The notes: generated by a model from the letters alone, not told the origin. 64,000 bases of DNA from Solobacterium sp. (GCA_017469885.1 JAFUFO010000038.1:1-64000); one strand, 5' to 3'. Positions 8,717 through 17,615 are shown, numbered from the stretch's first letter. Made by a program: numbers and translations.

Positions 8717-8758
8717 GATTCAAATGAATTCACTTTGTCTGTGAATCGCTGTCTCCTC
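8717..8758 (-). other. folded manC leader between distant Shine-Dalgarno and ATG
   Basis: GAGGAG at 8753-8758 (minus strand) is the only ribosome site before manC. GATTCA (8742-8747) can pair with TGAATC (8717-8722), which would bring the site to an effective five-base spacing. GATTCAC can instead pair with GTGAATT (8727-8733), which would leave it far away. Confidence 0.4.
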
Positions 8759-8771
8759 TTCTGATACTTCT

Positions 8772-8801
8772 ATTGTAGCGTGGCCGTCACTTCTCATGCA
8801 A
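8772..8801 (-). promoter_or_regulatory. manC promoter
   Basis: On the minus strand TTGCAT (8796-8801) and TACAAT (8772-8777) are 18 bases apart. The promoter overlaps the 3' end of the acetyltransferase gene and predicts a leader of about 50 bases. Confidence 0.55.
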
Positions 8802-9254
8802 TGAAGCACCGGTCAGATGTTTGAACAGAGTGGCACTCCAGAATTCCAGATCCAGTTCTTCGAGATAGAAATGCAGTACAGCCTGCCAGTTTTTCGTGGC
8901 TGTGCTGAGCAGAATTACCTCAGCCTCATCCCGCACCTGTGTTTCCGCAAATTCAAACAGTTTCCTTCCGATCCCTCTGTTTCTCCATTCCGGGACAACA
9001 TACAGTTCTTCCACTTCAAAAAACGGTGTTCCTTTATCCATCACCGTACTGGAACGTTCCGCTTCCTTTCGTATTCCAAACAGATATCCATGAATTTCAC
9101 CGTTTTCTTCAGCGAGAAAAATACGGCGGCCGGTCAGATCCTCCGGTGTATTTGCGCGGTATCCGCGGCAGCTGCCTTCCGTTTCCCATTCTCCGGATAA
9201 CCGGATCAGCTGCCCGGTTACCGTATCGGTGCATTCGGCTTCATAAACCCGCAT
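8787..9254 (-). CDS. GNAT-family N-acetyltransferase
   Basis: This 155-residue protein is a Gcn5-related acetyltransferase, which moves an acetyl group from acetyl-CoA to an amine. The acetyl-CoA loop is visible as YVVPEWRNRGIGRKLFEFAE, with the preceding beta strand (FFEVEEL). The C-terminus has NWQAVLHFYLEELDLEFWSATLFK, as in amine acetylases of this group. AAGGAAA eight bases before the ATG supports the start, and TATAAT lies 21 bases before it. The substrate cannot be told. Confidence 0.88.
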   Translation of the reverse strand: MRVYEAECTDTVTGQLIRLSGEWETEGSCRGYRANTPEDLTGRRIFLAEENGEIHGYLFGIRKEAERSSTVMDKGTPFFEVEELYVVPEWRNRGIGRKLFEFAETQVRDEAEVILLSTATKNWQAVLHFYLEELDLEFWSATLFKHLTGASLHEK

Positions 9255-9292
9255 AGCTGTTTCCTTTCAGACCTCATTATAGTTCCTTCCCA

Positions 9293-9324
9293 TGAAAACA
9301 GAGCATGCCCGGCACATGCTCTGT
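9293..9324 (-). terminator. terminator of the UvrA-like gene
   Basis: ACAGAGCATG and CATGCTCTGT form a perfect 10-bp stem with a seven-base loop, followed on the minus strand by TTTTC. It lies 15 bases past the stop. Confidence 0.75.
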
Positions 9325-9339
9325 ACAAAAGATGAATGA

Positions 9340-11838
9340 TTACAGGAAGGATCCGGTCAGGCTTTCCTTCGTATTCCGGATCGTTTCAACCGTTCCGCAG
9401 GCAACGACCTTTCCGCCGGCTTCTCCGCCGCCGGGGCCCATATCAATGATGTAGTCCGCATTACGGATTACATCCAGGTCATGTTCGATTACGACGATGG
9501 TTGCGCCGTTGTCCTGCAGGGTCTGAAATACCTGCAGTAATGTCTGTACATCCAGGGGATGCAGACCGATGGTCGGCTCGTCAAACACAAAGACGGAATC
9601 GGACTGTGCTCTGCCCATCTCGCTTGCCAGTTTGAGGCGCTGTGCCTCACCGCCGGAAAGACGCGGTGTTTCTTCACCGAGCGTGAGATATCCCAGTCCA
9701 AGCTGTTGGAGCACTTCCAGTCTCTGCACAACGGTCTTCATATCCTGACAGAACGAAATTGCCGTATTGACATCCATGGCCATGACTTCCGGCAGAGAAT
9801 GCGCTTCTCCTGTCTTGTTGCGATGACGGATCTTATAGGCCGTTCTTGCGTATCGGGAACCGCGGCATTCCGGACAGGGAATCTCCACATCCGGCAGAAA
9901 CTGCACATCCAGACTGATACTGCCGGTACCGTCACAGACGGGACAGCGGAGTTCTCCGGTATTGTAGGAGAATGCGCCGGCTTTCCATCCGCTTTCTTTC
10001 GCATCCTTTGACCGTGCATAAATCTTGCGCAGTTCGTCGTGCACATTCGCATACGTTGCGACGGTGGAACGGACATTGATTCCGATCGGCGTTGCGTCAA
10101 TCAGCTTCACCTGATGAATTCCCGGCGCATCGATTTCCTTCACATGCGAAGGCAGCGGTCTCTGCGCGGTATATGCGGCAAGTCCCGGCACAAGACTCTC
10201 CAGTACCATGGTTGTTTTGCCGGAACCGGAAACACCGGTTACGACCGTCAGACAGCCTTTGGGAATCCGGATATCGAGTGGCTTTACGGTATGGATCGAA
10301 TCGGTTTTCAGATGAATGGTTCCTTCCTCAAACAGCTGTGTTTCCGGAATGCGTTCCCGGATCAGCGGATTGTGGGAATCCTGCAGAAACGGTCCGATGA
10401 CCGAATCTTTATTATTGGCAATCTCTTCGATCGTTCCTTTCGCAATGACCGTGCCGCCTTCCGCACCTGCCTTCGGACCCAGTTCGATCATCCAGTCTGC
10501 TTCTTTGAGAATCTGGGTATCATGATCGACCAGCAGAACGGAATTTCCGTCATCGACGAGGTCATGCATGACATTGTTCAGACCGACGATATTGGATGGA
10601 TGCAGACCAATGGATGGCTCATCCAGTACATACAGCACACCGGTCGTACGGTTGCGTACGGCCCGTGCCAGCTGCATCCTTTGTCTCTCCCCGGTTGAAA
10701 GTGTCGAAGATGCACGGTCCAGCGATAAGTATGACAGACCAAGGTCCAGCAGACGCTGTGCCGCAGAGAGAAACGCTTCACAGATGTTTGCGGCCATCGG
10801 GCTCATTTCCTCCGGTAGGGAAGCCGGAACACCTTTTATCCATTCACACAGCGCATCCAACGGCATTGTGCACGCCTCCGCAAGCGAGATTCCCCGCAGT
10901 AACGGAGCCCGCGCAGCATCGGAAAGCCGGGTACCGCCGCAGTCGGGACAGATTTCCTCTTTCAGAAATTTCTCGACCCGCTTCATGCCCTTTTCATCCT
11001 TAACTTTGTTTAATGCGTTCAGTACGGTGGCTTCCGCACTGTAATACGTGAAGTCCATTTCCGCAGCGGTCGCATTATCGCCTTTTGCCTTATAGAAAAT
11101 ATGCCGTTTTTCCATCGGACCGTTGTATACGATTTCTTTCTCCGCATCGGTCAGATCTTTGAACGGCACATCCGTACGCACACCCATGGCCCGGCAGACA
11201 TCGGTCATCAGTGACCACATCAGGGAATTCCACGGGGCTACCGCACCTTCATCGATCGTCAGGTTCTCATCCGGAATCAGCGTTGCACGGTCCACCGTAC
11301 GTACGGTACCGGTGCCGCCGCAGGTTTTACAGGCACCCTGAGAATTAAACGCCAGTTCCTCAGCGGAAGGCGCATAGAAATGCGCGCCGCATTCCGGACA
11401 GACCAGTTCCTGTCCTGCCGCAACCGCAATTGAAGGCTTCACGTAGTGGCCGTTGGGACAGCGGTGCTCCGCAAGTCTTGAATACATCAGGCGGAGGCTG
11501 TTGAGAAGTTCGGTTCCGGTTCCGAAGGTGGAACGGATTCCACCGGCAGAAGGACGCTGATGGAGCGCCAGCGATGCCGGCACATAACGGACTTCATCGA
11601 CATCCGCCCGGGCAGCCTGCGTCATTCTGCGTCTGGTATAAGTTGAAAGAGACTCCAGATATCTTCTGGAGCCTTCCGCATACAGTACGCCCAGCGCAAG
11701 GGAGGATTTCCCCGATCCCGATACGCCGGCCACCGCCGTGATTTTGTTCAGCGGAACATTCACGTCGATGTTTTTCAGATTGTGTACCCGTGCCCCGCGA
11801 ACTTCAATTTCGTCCGGCATGTCATGCTGTTTTGTCAT
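9340..11838 (-). CDS. UvrA-like ABC ATPase (short UvrA2 type)
   Basis: This 832-residue protein has the tandem-ABC architecture of the nucleotide-excision damage sensor UvrA. Walker A motifs are GVSGSGKSSLA near residue 35 and GVSGSGKTTMV in the second half. Signature motifs are LSTGERQRMQLARA and LSGGEAQRLKLASEMG. CxxC zinc pairs appear in CPECGAHF/CKTCGGTG and CPVCDGTG/CPECRGSR. It is about 100 residues shorter than housekeeping UvrA, as in the UvrA2 group that lacks the UvrB-binding region and is often linked to drug tolerance. AAGGAAG before the ATG sets the start. It directly follows the acyltransferase-like gene, nine bases away, with no uvrB or uvrC nearby. Confidence 0.85.
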   Translation of the reverse strand: MTKQHDMPDEIEVRGARVHNLKNIDVNVPLNKITAVAGVSGSGKSSLALGVLYAEGSRRYLESLSTYTRRRMTQAARADVDEVRYVPASLALHQRPSAGGIRSTFGTGTELLNSLRLMYSRLAEHRCPNGHYVKPSIAVAAGQELVCPECGAHFYAPSAEELAFNSQGACKTCGGTGTVRTVDRATLIPDENLTIDEGAVAPWNSLMWSLMTDVCRAMGVRTDVPFKDLTDAEKEIVYNGPMEKRHIFYKAKGDNATAAEMDFTYYSAEATVLNALNKVKDEKGMKRVEKFLKEEICPDCGGTRLSDAARAPLLRGISLAEACTMPLDALCEWIKGVPASLPEEMSPMAANICEAFLSAAQRLLDLGLSYLSLDRASSTLSTGERQRMQLARAVRNRTTGVLYVLDEPSIGLHPSNIVGLNNVMHDLVDDGNSVLLVDHDTQILKEADWMIELGPKAGAEGGTVIAKGTIEEIANNKDSVIGPFLQDSHNPLIRERIPETQLFEEGTIHLKTDSIHTVKPLDIRIPKGCLTVVTGVSGSGKTTMVLESLVPGLAAYTAQRPLPSHVKEIDAPGIHQVKLIDATPIGINVRSTVATYANVHDELRKIYARSKDAKESGWKAGAFSYNTGELRCPVCDGTGSISLDVQFLPDVEIPCPECRGSRYARTAYKIRHRNKTGEAHSLPEVMAMDVNTAISFCQDMKTVVQRLEVLQQLGLGYLTLGEETPRLSGGEAQRLKLASEMGRAQSDSVFVFDEPTIGLHPLDVQTLLQVFQTLQDNGATIVVIEHDLDVIRNADYIIDMGPGGGEAGGKVVACGTVETIRNTKESLTGSFL

Positions 11839-11847
11839 AGCACTTCC

Positions 11848-12726
11848 TTATTTTGCGGTAATCTTCTGCCAGAGCTCATCGCTCAGTTTTTCATTCATCG
11901 GACGCTCGAGAAGCTCCGGCTGTTGAAGGAACAGCTGCAGCATCTTGATACTCCGTGCAAAATAGAATCCGTCCGCGATACGCTCATCAACGGTGAATCC
12001 GATTTCCACGCCGTCACGGAAGGTGACGCTGTCATTCTCATAGAACGGCAGCCGTCCGATCGTTCCGATCAGCAGAAACATGGAAGTCGTGCCCCAGTTG
12101 GTCAGATGATGATAGCCGTTGGGCAGACCGATGGAGCCGAGGTTTGCCAGAACGATGGAAGAATGGTACGGATCGGTCTCAACCATTGCGGGCGGAATCA
12201 GTCCGATCTTTTCCAGACGGCAGATGCCGCCGATCAGCGGACGAGTGATCCACTTCGGCGCCTTGTTCAGCTTGTCAATGATGGATGTCGACTCATCGGC
12301 ATACCCTTTTGTCTTCAGTTTCAGAAGCTGACGATGAATTTCGTTATGCACATCATCAATCGTCCATTCCGGTTTTGCATGCAGGAATGCAAGTACCTCT
12401 CCGCCGTTGTCCGCGAACTCCTGCTTTACCGTAAAGGCAGCGGATACTTCATTGCGGCGGTACATCTTCCGGTTGTGAATAAAGATGGAAAGCTTGGAGC
12501 GCAGGAAGATTGTCTTCAGCGCAGCCGCTACCACACACTGAAACATGTTGTATTTGTACTCCGGATTATCCGCATTCTTCTTTGCCAGATATGCATTCAG
12601 ATTCGTAAGATCGATTTTGAATGTAAAGAATGCCTGGTTGTCACACCGGTCCGGATACATGAACGGCATGATAAAATGCATGGAATCGACATCTTTCAGA
12701 TATGTCGCGTCAAATCTGTCACCCAT
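11848..12726 (-). CDS. E2 acyltransferase/chloramphenicol-acetyltransferase-fold protein, atypical active site
   Basis: This 292-residue protein resembles the catalytic domain of 2-oxoacid dehydrogenase E2 subunits, which share the fold of chloramphenicol acetyltransferase. There is no lipoyl or E1/E3-binding domain. The C-terminal motif reads FTVDERIADG, where the family normally has DHRxxDG; the catalytic His is replaced by Glu248, while Asp252 is kept. SSIVLANLGSIG (about 189-200) matches the E2 strand before the active site. It probably does not act as a normal acyltransferase. AGAGGGG lies 8 bases before the ATG. It forms an operon with the UvrA-like gene. Confidence 0.7.
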   Translation of the reverse strand: MGDRFDATYLKDVDSMHFIMPFMYPDRCDNQAFFTFKIDLTNLNAYLAKKNADNPEYKYNMFQCVVAAALKTIFLRSKLSIFIHNRKMYRRNEVSAAFTVKQEFADNGGEVLAFLHAKPEWTIDDVHNEIHRQLLKLKTKGYADESTSIIDKLNKAPKWITRPLIGGICRLEKIGLIPPAMVETDPYHSSIVLANLGSIGLPNGYHHLTNWGTTSMFLLIGTIGRLPFYENDSVTFRDGVEIGFTVDERIADGFYFARSIKMLQLFLQQPELLERPMNEKLSDELWQKITAK

Positions 12727-12821
12727 AAAAAAATCCCCTCTTTTTTATCCAATTAACAAATCCCTTTTATTGTCGTTAAATGAACACAAAAATGCAATGA
12801 AAAGACACCGTTTCCCAAAGG

Positions 12822-12846
12822 AAAAACCCGTATTTCTACGGGTTTT
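12822..12846 (-). terminator. terminator of the Gfo/Idh/MocA gene
   Basis: AAAACCCGTA and TACGGGTTTT form a 10-bp stem with a four-base loop, followed by further T on the minus strand. It lies just past the stop at 12855. Confidence 0.75.
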
Positions 12847-12854
12847 CTGTGCAT

Positions 12855-13967
12855 TCACTTTGTTTCTGCGGCTTTATGCGCTTCCAGCTGACGAACATAT
12901 TCCGCTTCATCGATCGGGAGCTTCACCGGCACATGATTCCAGGCGGAGAGATATGCCGCATTGGTCAGTTCCAGCGCATTCACTGGGCCGGCACCCTCCA
13001 CCAGCAGCGGTTCCCCGTATTCAATCGCCCGTGCGAAGTTTTCCAGAATCTCATGCTGGCAGGATTCATCCGTCTCAAAATCCTCTTCTGTCACTTCCAA
13101 GTGCAGCTCTTCACGTGAATTTACCTGTGCATTTTCACGGTATTCCCGAAGATCACGGTCAAATGTCGTTACGGTAAGATGATCTCCTTCCAGCAGGATG
13201 GTGCCTTTCGAACCGGTAACTTCCAGTTTTTCCGTATAAGTCCCCTCTCCGGTTGAAAGAATGAAGACACCGGACGCGTTATTGGGATAATGCATGGTAA
13301 GAACCGCTTCATCATCGACCTGGAAGTCATTGTATTTTCCAAAACCGATCTGCGCATACAGTTCTTCCGGCATGCCGAACAGCCACTGCCAGATATCGAG
13401 AATATGCTGGCCCTGATTGATCAGCGCACCGCCGCCTTCCCCGGTCCAGCTGCTGCGCCAGGAGCCGGAATGATGATAGTACGGCGTGCGGAAGTACCGG
13501 CTGTTTTCCAGCAGGATGCGGGAAATCTCTCCGATCTTGCCATCCTGAATCATCGCGCGGATCTTCTGATATTTCGGATAGGCACGCTGATGGAAGACGA
13601 CTGAAAACACCAGTCCGCTCTCCTTTGCGGTCTGAATCAGCTCCGCGCAGTCTGCGACCGATACTGCGACGGGTTTATCCAGCAGAAGATGCTTCCCATG
13701 CCGCAGGGCATTCATACCCATTGCCGGATGAAACCGGTGCGGTGTTACGACCAGAACGGCATCGAAGAGATCGCTGTGCGCATACAGTTCCTCTTCCGTC
13801 GCAAAGATCTGTACCGAATCGCCGCAGATTTCGCGGACTTCCTGTTGTGTTTCGGCGCGGCGTGCCACCACGGCTGTGATTTCCATCTTCGGAGCTTTTC
13901 CCTGTCCAACCCTCCGCAGATAGCCTTTTCCCATTGTGCCGGCGCCGATCAATGCTGTTCTGATCAT
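12855..13967 (-). CDS. Gfo/Idh/MocA-family oxidoreductase
   Basis: This 370-residue NAD(P)-dependent oxidoreductase acts on sugars, inositols or related polyols. The Rossmann motif ALIGAGTMGKGY is at the N-terminus. DAVLVVTPHRFHP and HGKHLLLDKPVAVS (with the family's conserved Lys-Pro) follow. The C-terminal domain has GGGALINQGQHILDIWQWLFG with the catalytic-region His. The start is the ATG preceded by GGAGGT seven bases away; the ATG 15 bases upstream lies within that site and is rejected. It stands alone, with a terminator behind it, so the substrate is unknown. Confidence 0.88.
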   Translation of the reverse strand: MIRTALIGAGTMGKGYLRRVGQGKAPKMEITAVVARRAETQQEVREICGDSVQIFATEEELYAHSDLFDAVLVVTPHRFHPAMGMNALRHGKHLLLDKPVAVSVADCAELIQTAKESGLVFSVVFHQRAYPKYQKIRAMIQDGKIGEISRILLENSRYFRTPYYHHSGSWRSSWTGEGGGALINQGQHILDIWQWLFGMPEELYAQIGFGKYNDFQVDDEAVLTMHYPNNASGVFILSTGEGTYTEKLEVTGSKGTILLEGDHLTVTTFDRDLREYRENAQVNSREELHLEVTEEDFETDESCQHEILENFARAIEYGEPLLVEGAGPVNALELTNAAYLSAWNHVPVKLPIDEAEYVRQLEAHKAAETK

Positions 13968-14032
13968 GATTGATACCTCCATTCAACTGCACTTAACGTA
14001 ACATGCATGATTACAGTTGCCTTCAATATGCA

Positions 14033-14944
14033 TTATCCATGACCGAGTGTTTCCCAGGACATGCCGCGGTCCCGGCTTACAAGAACTGCAGGGACCGCTG
14101 GCTCTGAATCAGGACGGACCCCATACAGGATATTTGTTTCCCCGTTCTCCAGGTCATAGACCATATACACATGCCCTTCCCATGTCATCTCTTCCATGAC
14201 CGTGAGCTTACCGCCTTTCTGAACGGCGTCCGCGATTTCTTCATAACTCATCAGTGTGTCATGGAACGACTGGGAATAGAACGGAATCTCGGAAGAATCA
14301 AAGGACTGATAGCCTGTCTGATCCACAACGCCCATATGGTAGGCAGTCCGCAGCTTTCCGTCGAGCCCGATTCCCGTATAAAGGAACCCTTCATTGTCAC
14401 CGTCTTTCAGATGGCGTACATACTCAATTCGTCCGGGCGGATCTGTCAGATCCCCATCTTCCACATAGATCAGCGGCAGGGCTTCTGTCTCCTCCACCCA
14501 TGTCTCCGTGATCTCTCCCGCATACCAGTTGTACCGGCCGATCTTCAGGTCGGTATTCATTGCCGGCACAAGCAGATAAACATTGTCGGTATATTCGCCG
14601 CGGTCTCCGTAGAAGATGCGGGAATCATTGATCGCACCCGCCGCTTCACATCCCTTCATGGATGCGGCGCGCGCAAGAATATCGTCAAGGGAACGGTCCA
14701 TGGAAATCGCTCCGAGAAATGTGATTTCCAGATCTTCGTACGCTTCCAGTTCCGACTGAAACCTGCGGAGTTCATCGGGTGAGACCGGCTTCGCTGTCTG
14801 TGGTTCCGCGGAAGGCTCCGGTGTCTTCGTCCCGGTGTTTTCCGCTGCGGGAGATTCCGCAGAAGCGGACGGTGGTTCCGGTTTCGAACCGCAGCCGCCC
14901 AATACCACGGAAACAGCCAGTAATGTGATCCATTTGTTTCTCAT
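14033..14944 (-). CDS. lipoprotein of unknown function
   Basis: This 303-residue protein starts MRNKWITLLAVSVVLGGC, a signal peptide ending in a clear lipobox (LGGC). A Pro/Ala/Glu/Thr-rich linker of about 40 residues follows, then a folded domain with many Asp, Tyr and Trp residues and no known catalytic motif. The ATG overlaps the stop of the upstream phosphoesterase gene (ATGA), so the two are translated together. A longer frame exists but would remove the signal peptide from the N-terminus. I do not recognise the domain. Confidence 0.78.
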   Translation of the reverse strand: MRNKWITLLAVSVVLGGCGSKPEPPSASAESPAAENTGTKTPEPSAEPQTAKPVSPDELRRFQSELEAYEDLEITFLGAISMDRSLDDILARAASMKGCEAAGAINDSRIFYGDRGEYTDNVYLLVPAMNTDLKIGRYNWYAGEITETWVEETEALPLIYVEDGDLTDPPGRIEYVRHLKDGDNEGFLYTGIGLDGKLRTAYHMGVVDQTGYQSFDSSEIPFYSQSFHDTLMSYEEIADAVQKGGKLTVMEEMTWEGHVYMVYDLENGETNILYGVRPDSEPAVPAVLVSRDRGMSWETLGHG

Positions 14945-16125
14945 ATTGTTTCCTCCATATGTTTCTGCTCGATCGCAGAAACGATATATTTCCCCCAGAA
15001 CGTATCCGAGGCTCGTTCGCTCCACAGCCGGCATCCCCATTCCGCTTCTTCATCGGACGGGCGATACGCCCAGCCCGCAAATACCGCAACGCAGACCTCC
15101 TGCCCGGCTTTGCGCATGCATGTCCGATCAGCTTCACTGATATCGAGCTGTGCCAGCGTATCCTGCAGAAACCGTTCGCAGGTTTCATTCATCCGCCGCA
15201 GTGCCGCATCCTGAAACTGTGTCATGTACTCCCGATGATAGTTCCATTCCCGGTGCCCTTCCGCAATCTCCAGCACGCCGTAACCAAGCGGAAAGACCGC
15301 CGCCGATGCCGTCGTAATATCAGTCAGGCTGTTCTCCCGCGAACCGTGCTGAAGATGGATATGTCCGCTGAGGTTCAGCATCACCCCATGGTTATCCAGT
15401 ACATTAAATACCTCCGCCCGGTTCTTCAGTACAAATCCGGTTTCCATGAACCGGTTCTGCACAAGCAGATTATGATGCATCATCGTGATCACGGCCGCAC
15501 CTTCTGCGTTTGCCTGTGCAAGTACATTCTCTGCCCATGTCAGAGTTCCTTCCGGTATTCCGCCCGGACATGCAGTTGTATTTGTATCAAAGCCAAGAAT
15601 CCGGAGATCATCCGCCAGCGGTACGATCCAGCTGAAGGAATGGTCATCACGGGAGATTGCATTATCATAGCCAAACCGACGCATATGCGTAATAAATACA
15701 TCCCGCGTCACCCGTTCCGCAGGTTTTGAAACATCTCCGGTCAGAACCGACGCATACCGGCAGTCAATATCATGATTGCCGGGAATCACCAGCACACGGA
15801 TCCCTGCCGCTTCGAGATGCGAACACATCTGTTCCATTTCCAGAAGACCGGTCAGTTCGCCGTTCAGGGTCAGATCCCCCGGAAACAGCACCGCATCCGG
15901 CCGTTCCCGAAGCGCACGCGAAAGAAACTCCTCCATGACTTCCGGCATATGCTCAATCAGCTTCCCGCTGTTTACCGCAAGAATACTGCGGAATGCATCT
16001 GCCTGCCGGTCAAACAGGGACGGTGAAAGATAGTGCGGGTCAGCCAGGATCCACAGAACGAGTCTGTTTCCGGCACGGCCGTTCAGGGAGCCATGCCTCT
16101 CATATGGTCTCAGTTCTATCTGCAC
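14941..16125 (-). CDS. calcineurin-like metallophosphoesterase
   Basis: This 394-residue protein is a two-metal phosphoesterase. The family motifs are in order: ILADPHYL (D-x-H), VLFPGDLTLNGE (GDxxxxG), VIPGNHDID (GNHD), MMHHNLL and LSGHIHLQHG (GHxH). No signal peptide is visible, so it is probably cytoplasmic. It begins with GTG, with AGGAGA eight bases before it, and overlaps the following lipoprotein gene by four bases. The substrate cannot be assigned; relatives act on cyclic nucleotides, phosphodiesters or phosphomonoesters. Confidence 0.85.
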   Translation of the reverse strand: MQIELRPYERHGSLNGRAGNRLVLWILADPHYLSPSLFDRQADAFRSILAVNSGKLIEHMPEVMEEFLSRALRERPDAVLFPGDLTLNGELTGLLEMEQMCSHLEAAGIRVLVIPGNHDIDCRYASVLTGDVSKPAERVTRDVFITHMRRFGYDNAISRDDHSFSWIVPLADDLRILGFDTNTTACPGGIPEGTLTWAENVLAQANAEGAAVITMMHHNLLVQNRFMETGFVLKNRAEVFNVLDNHGVMLNLSGHIHLQHGSRENSLTDITTASAAVFPLGYGVLEIAEGHREWNYHREYMTQFQDAALRRMNETCERFLQDTLAQLDISEADRTCMRKAGQEVCVAVFAGWAYRPSDEEAEWGCRLWSERASDTFWGKYIVSAIEQKHMEETI

Positions 16126-16150
16126 GGCGGCGTTCTCCTGTGAGTGGTTG

Positions 16151-16180
16151 AAAAAAGCGGACGAAATCTTGTCGTCCGCT
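16151..16180 (-). terminator. terminator of the lactonase-like gene
   Basis: AGCGGACGA and TCGTCCGCT form a 9-bp stem with a seven-base loop. On the minus strand it ends in TTTTTT, a strong intrinsic terminator between the lactonase-like and phosphoesterase genes. Confidence 0.85.
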
Positions 16181-16194
16181 GCTGTTCTGTACGT

Positions 16195-17127
16195 TTATTC
16201 AATGACCGCAAGACTGACTGCCTGCGGGATATTGATCCGTGAGGTTTCCTCTCCGATCGTACCGTCTTCATTCCGGCGGAAACAGACGACCGTATCACTG
16301 TAACGGTTGGCACAGAGAACCGCATCTCCGGCCAGAATGAAATCCCGCGGATGTTTGCCGCCGCAGTACGCATCCTGCAGAACGGACATCCGTTCAAGGT
16401 TGATTACGGAAATCAGATCCTGTCCGCGTGTGCTGACATACAGCCGTGTCTCATCTTCCGAAAGACGGATTGCGGCACCGCCGCGCAGATGCGTGCGGCC
16501 GTCCTTGAGGACTGGCATCGAAGCACGCAGCTTCCATGTCCCCGCATCAAGCACGAACAGTTCATTGCTGAGTTCGGAAAGCAGATACAGCGTGGTCTGA
16601 TCTTTTGAGAAGATACCATGACGCGGTCCGGTACCGTCCGGGAATACGACCGATCCCTGATAATTCAGATCTGTGTCAAAGATCATCAGACGGTCAAGAA
16701 ACAGTGCCGGCACAAGAATCTGGCTGTCATGAAACAGCACCTGATGGCATCCAGCGCCTTCCTTGATTTCCACGGTCTTTTCGACACGCAGGGAACTGCC
16801 GTCGAACTTCAGTTTCGTGAAGGTTCCTTCATGATAGTTTGCGGTATAGATATCTCCGTCATGCCAGGTGATAAAGCAGGAAGTCTTTTTCTCATATTCT
16901 GCCTTCCCCAGCATTGTTCCGTTCCCATCAAACACCGCAGCGCCGGCTCCGTGTTCAAACTTGCCGATCGAGGCGACCAGTCCGTTTTCCACACTGATGT
17001 ATTTCGGGCTGCTGATTTTCGCAAACAGTTCCGGGGATGTAAGTTTCCCGTCTTCAAATCCGAAGGAGTAGATTCCTTCGCTTCCGCTGTCGGTATAGGT
17101 ACCCGCGAGTATATTGATTCGTTCCAT
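16195..17127 (-). CDS. lactonase-type seven-bladed beta-propeller (6-phosphogluconolactonase-like)
   Basis: This 310-residue protein matches the YbhE/Pgl-type propeller family that hydrolyses 6-phosphogluconolactone or related lactones. Seen are NILAGTYTDSGSEGIYSF at the start, a later VFPDGTGPRHGIFSKD (the GxGPRH motif of the family), LSEDETRLYVSTRG, and GGKHPRDFILAGD near the end. The ATG at 17127 has no Shine-Dalgarno site at a usable distance. An extended -10 (TGCTATACT) ends six bases before it, predicting a leaderless mRNA. An in-frame GTG 27 bases upstream has an SD-like GGGAGG only one base away and is less likely. Confidence 0.8.
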   Translation of the reverse strand: MERINILAGTYTDSGSEGIYSFGFEDGKLTSPELFAKISSPKYISVENGLVASIGKFEHGAGAAVFDGNGTMLGKAEYEKKTSCFITWHDGDIYTANYHEGTFTKLKFDGSSLRVEKTVEIKEGAGCHQVLFHDSQILVPALFLDRLMIFDTDLNYQGSVVFPDGTGPRHGIFSKDQTTLYLLSELSNELFVLDAGTWKLRASMPVLKDGRTHLRGGAAIRLSEDETRLYVSTRGQDLISVINLERMSVLQDAYCGGKHPRDFILAGDAVLCANRYSDTVVCFRRNEDGTIGEETSRINIPQAVSLAVIE

Positions 17128-17133
17128 AGAAAA

Positions 17134-17142
17134 AGTATAGCA
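17134..17142 (-). promoter_or_regulatory. extended -10 promoter placed for a leaderless mRNA (lactonase-like gene)
   Basis: On the minus strand TGC-TATACT is followed by six bases and then ATG. This puts the expected start of transcription on the A of the start codon. No convincing -35 box is present, as is usual for extended -10 promoters. Confidence 0.55.
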
Positions 17143-17166
17143 CGGTCTGTTCACCCCTCCCTCACG

Positions 17167-17197
17167 AAAAAACCGCACAGCGTCTGCCATGCGGTTT
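17167..17197 (-). terminator. terminator of the HU gene
   Basis: AACCGCA and TGCGGTT pair around a 12-base loop, followed by TTTTTTC on the minus strand, 25 bases past the HU stop. Confidence 0.75.
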
Positions 17198-17221
17198 ATG
17201 CGAAACATTGTGTTTCTCTGA

Positions 17222-17515
17222 TTACTTGACAAGATCCTTGAGAGTCTTGGAAGCCTTGAATGTAGGAACCTTCGTTGCCTTGATCTTGATGGTTTCCTTT
17301 GTACGAGGGTTGATGCCTGTACGAGCTGCTCTCTTCTTGATGGAGAACTTGCCGAAACCGTTGATGTCAACTGTTCCGCCCTTCTTCAGTGTCTTAGCGG
17401 ACTCGTCGAATACATAGTTGACGATCTCAGTAGCTGCCTTCTTTGTGATGCCCTGCTTTGCAGCGATTTCTTCGGCCAGAACCTTCTTTGTAAGAATCTT
17501 TGCTTCTTTTGCCAT
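17222..17515 (-). CDS. hup: DNA-binding protein HU
   Basis: This 97-residue protein is the small histone-like protein that bends and packs DNA as a dimer. The family signature GFGKFSIKKRAARTGINPRTKETIKI is complete, including the Pro that intercalates at the DNA kink, and the N-terminal helices (TKKVLAEEIAAKQGITKKAATEIVNYVF) are normal. It has a short N-terminal extension MAKEAKIL. An AAGGAG site is present but lies about 14 bases before the ATG, farther than usual. The gene is monocistronic, with its own terminator. Confidence 0.95.
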   Translation of the reverse strand: MAKEAKILTKKVLAEEIAAKQGITKKAATEIVNYVFDESAKTLKKGGTVDINGFGKFSIKKRAARTGINPRTKETIKIKATKVPTFKASKTLKDLVK

Positions 17516-17590
17516 AGTAATTTAATAATCTCCTTCTCGTCATTAATATGACATTATTAATTTTAATCTTTCGGTACCTAAAATCAATTG

Positions 17591-17615
17591 AAAAACCGCA
17601 TTTTTATGCGGTTTT
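17591..17615 (-). terminator. terminator of the CBS-domain gene
   Basis: AAAACCGCAT and ATGCGGTTTT form a 10-bp stem with a four-base loop, followed by more T on the minus strand. A second copy of CGGTTTTATGCGGTTTT-like sequence lies between it and the stop. Confidence 0.75.

Noticed and set aside
17140-17154. GTG as the start of the lactonase-like gene
   Set aside because: The SD-like GGGAGG is only one base from the GTG, too close for normal initiation, and this start would place the extended -10 inside the gene.
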